From CAKOSP01 sp964549115 (GTDB lineage: Bacteria; Bacillota_I; Bacilli_A; RF39; UBA660): a stretch of DNA of 31,990 bases. Of the stretch, positions 30,932-31,990 are shown one piece after another. The position numbers were made by a program, and so were the translations under genes. Positions within the stretch are counted from its first letter, which is position 1; the number at the start of each line of letters is the position of its first letter. The DNA lies in the NCBI GenBank assembly GCA_964549115.1, contig CAZJTX010000006.1, positions 1 to 31,990 of the forward strand, in the 5' to 3' direction. The notes below the pieces were generated by a model. That model worked only from the letters and a program-made list of their open reading frames with translations, had not been told where the DNA came from and did not search any database.

Positions 30932-31990
30932 TTAAGCATCTTTTGCTTGACATGTATATCCTACTTGTTCACCTTCATATAGTTGTTTAATAGGATGATA
31001 TTCTTCTGGAAACTTTGGTGGGAATTGTTCATCTAACGCAGCTTTTAATAAATTAACAGTTACTAAAACTTGTTTTTCTGCATCATCAAAAGTTATTTTA
31101 CCCACAATTTGATCAAACTCATTTTTACCTGCCAAATCATTTTTAACAGTGTGATATTCTGTCTCGTCTGCGAAAACATAAAGGTAATTTCTTGTTGCAA
31201 TGTTTAAAAATTTGTTACCCGCTCCAATTACAAAACGATCCACAACTACTTTTTGAGCATTATATTCTTCATGTTTGTTTGATGGAGAAGTACATTCTAG
31301 GTAAGCTAAGAATTCTGATTCTATAACAGTAAGTTTACCTGTTACTAATAATTCTTTTCCTCCAAATGTAACTTTTAATTCAACATCATGAGGACCACCC
31401 AAATCTTCTAATAGGGCTAATACTGCTGCTTCATTTACAAATTCGTATTTACATCCTTCTTTATTACAACTAGTAAAGAATTCTTCGGCTCTTAATTCTC
31501 CGCCCTTTACTTTATATACTTCTTTTAATTCAGCTGATAATTCTTGTAAATCTTTTATTTCTAATTTACCAGGATATTCTTTATCTCCACAAATTATTTT
31601 GTAATCATAAATCCCTTCTTTTTGAGTATCAACAGATTTTACATCTAATACACAATTATTAGGATTAATGCTTTCATCAAATATTGCATAATCTTCTAAA
31701 TTAGTTGATAATTCTTCACCTAAAGTAAATACTACTTCTTTTAATTTCACTCTATTATCTACACTATTGCCATGTGACAAGAAAACATATAATCCATATG
31801 CTACTCCTGCAATTAATGCAATAATTAATAATATAAAGATTCCTTTACCCATTGGTTTTTTTTCTTTTTTCTTTGGAGGTGGATTTTTACCTACCTCTTC
31901 TTTAGTTTCTTGAGTTGGCGTTGGTGGCACGACATCCAAAGTTTCTGGTTGTACAACTGGTTGTTCAACTGGCTGTTCATTTGGTTGCAC
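30932..31990 (-). CDS. membrane-anchored surface protein, N-terminus cut by window edge
   Basis: At least 352 codons, open to the window edge; the GTG at 31990 need not be the start. The first 50 residues are Pro/Gln/Val-rich (EQPVEQPVVQPE, PPTPTQE) and Lys-rich (PPPKKKEKK), one membrane helix spans about 51-70, and residues 71-352 should be outside. The outside part has several cysteines (NNCVLD, IICGD, SCNKEGC, LECTSP, TCQAKDA), possibly disulfides, and a region VFTLGEELSTNLEDYAIFD like the repeated small beta domains of surface proteins. Family not recognised. Ends by a shared terminator. Confidence 0.75.
   Translation of the reverse strand: MQPNEQPVEQPVVQPETLDVVPPTPTQETKEEVGKNPPPKKKEKKPMGKGIFILLIIALIAGVAYGLYVFLSHGNSVDNRVKLKEVVFTLGEELSTNLEDYAIFDESINPNNCVLDVKSVDTQKEGIYDYKIICGDKEYPGKLEIKDLQELSAELKEVYKVKGGELRAEEFFTSCNKEGCKYEFVNEAAVLALLEDLGGPHDVELKVTFGGKELLVTGKLTVIESEFLAYLECTSPSNKHEEYNAQKVVVDRFVIGAGNKFLNIATRNYLYVFADETEYHTVKNDLAGKNEFDQIVGKITFDDAEKQVLVTVNLLKAALDEQFPPKFPEEYHPIKQLYEGEQVGYTCQAKDA

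Noticed and set aside
1..31990. Mycoplasma-type code (UGA = Trp)
   Set aside because: UGA ends ezrA and the small ORF before thrS, and Trp is encoded by UGG.

Overview
The window looks like the chromosome of a very AT-rich member of the Bacilli (Firmicutes). Gene order supports this: ezrA - cysteine desulfurase - thiI, rpsP - khpA, parE-parC, ftsA-ftsZ and infC-rpmI-rplT. So do a Thr T-box, an EzrA, a PrsA lipoprotein, a class B-like sortase and a YneF-type protein. UGA is used as a stop (the ezrA stop and the stop of the small ORF before thrS), so this is the standard bacterial code and not the Mycoplasma/Spiroplasma code. Small proteins, gaps of a few bases and missing domains suggest a compact genome of an uncultured, possibly gut-associated lineage; the exact lineage is my inference. 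I see no phage, transposase, CRISPR array or plasmid functions.

Layout, left to right. 1-3.2 kb (minus): the 5' part of polA behind an RNHCP zinc-ribbon gene; then rpsP-khpA-SH3 protein; then an unknown 221-aa gene. 3.3-5.7 kb (plus): HIT protein, prsA and a sortase. 5.7-12.7 kb (minus): ezrA - cysteine desulfurase - thiI, then ackA - nrnA-like - recX, covering cell division, tRNA thiolation, acetate metabolism, nanoRNA turnover and recombination control. 12.8-13.04 kb (plus): a small promoter-hairpin-terminator cassette followed by tRNA-Arg(UCU). 13.07-23.3 kb (minus): efp, rpmG (54 aa), nfo, a prepilin-like gene, parC, parE, a Pro/Glu-rich membrane protein, yneF, ftsZ and ftsA. 23.5-24.9 kb (plus): a serine hydrolase. 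24.9-29.6 kb (minus): T-box - small ORF - thrS - ATP-grasp, then a second copy of the hairpin cassette, then infC-rpmI-rplT behind an attenuator-like leader. 29.7-30.9 kb (plus): a Y-family DNA polymerase. 30.9 kb to the end (minus): a partial membrane-anchored protein.

The most unusual things are: (1) two nearly identical cassettes of about 87 bp (12809-12895 plus; 26395-26481 minus), each with its own promoter and an 18-position hairpin whose G-U pairs show which strand is the RNA, both just before translation genes; (2) ribosomal protein L20 with a C-terminal SAP/Rho-N-like extension; (3) infC probably starting at AUA behind an attenuator; (4) a Thr T-box controlling a 62-aa ORF translationally coupled to a threonyl-tRNA synthetase without a TGS domain; (5) a sortase with Lys where the catalytic Arg is expected; (6) a probably leaderless RNHCP-polA mRNA; and (7) promoters whose -35 boxes lie inside the preceding terminator. 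Most promoters here carry a TGn extended -10 and often a weak -35.
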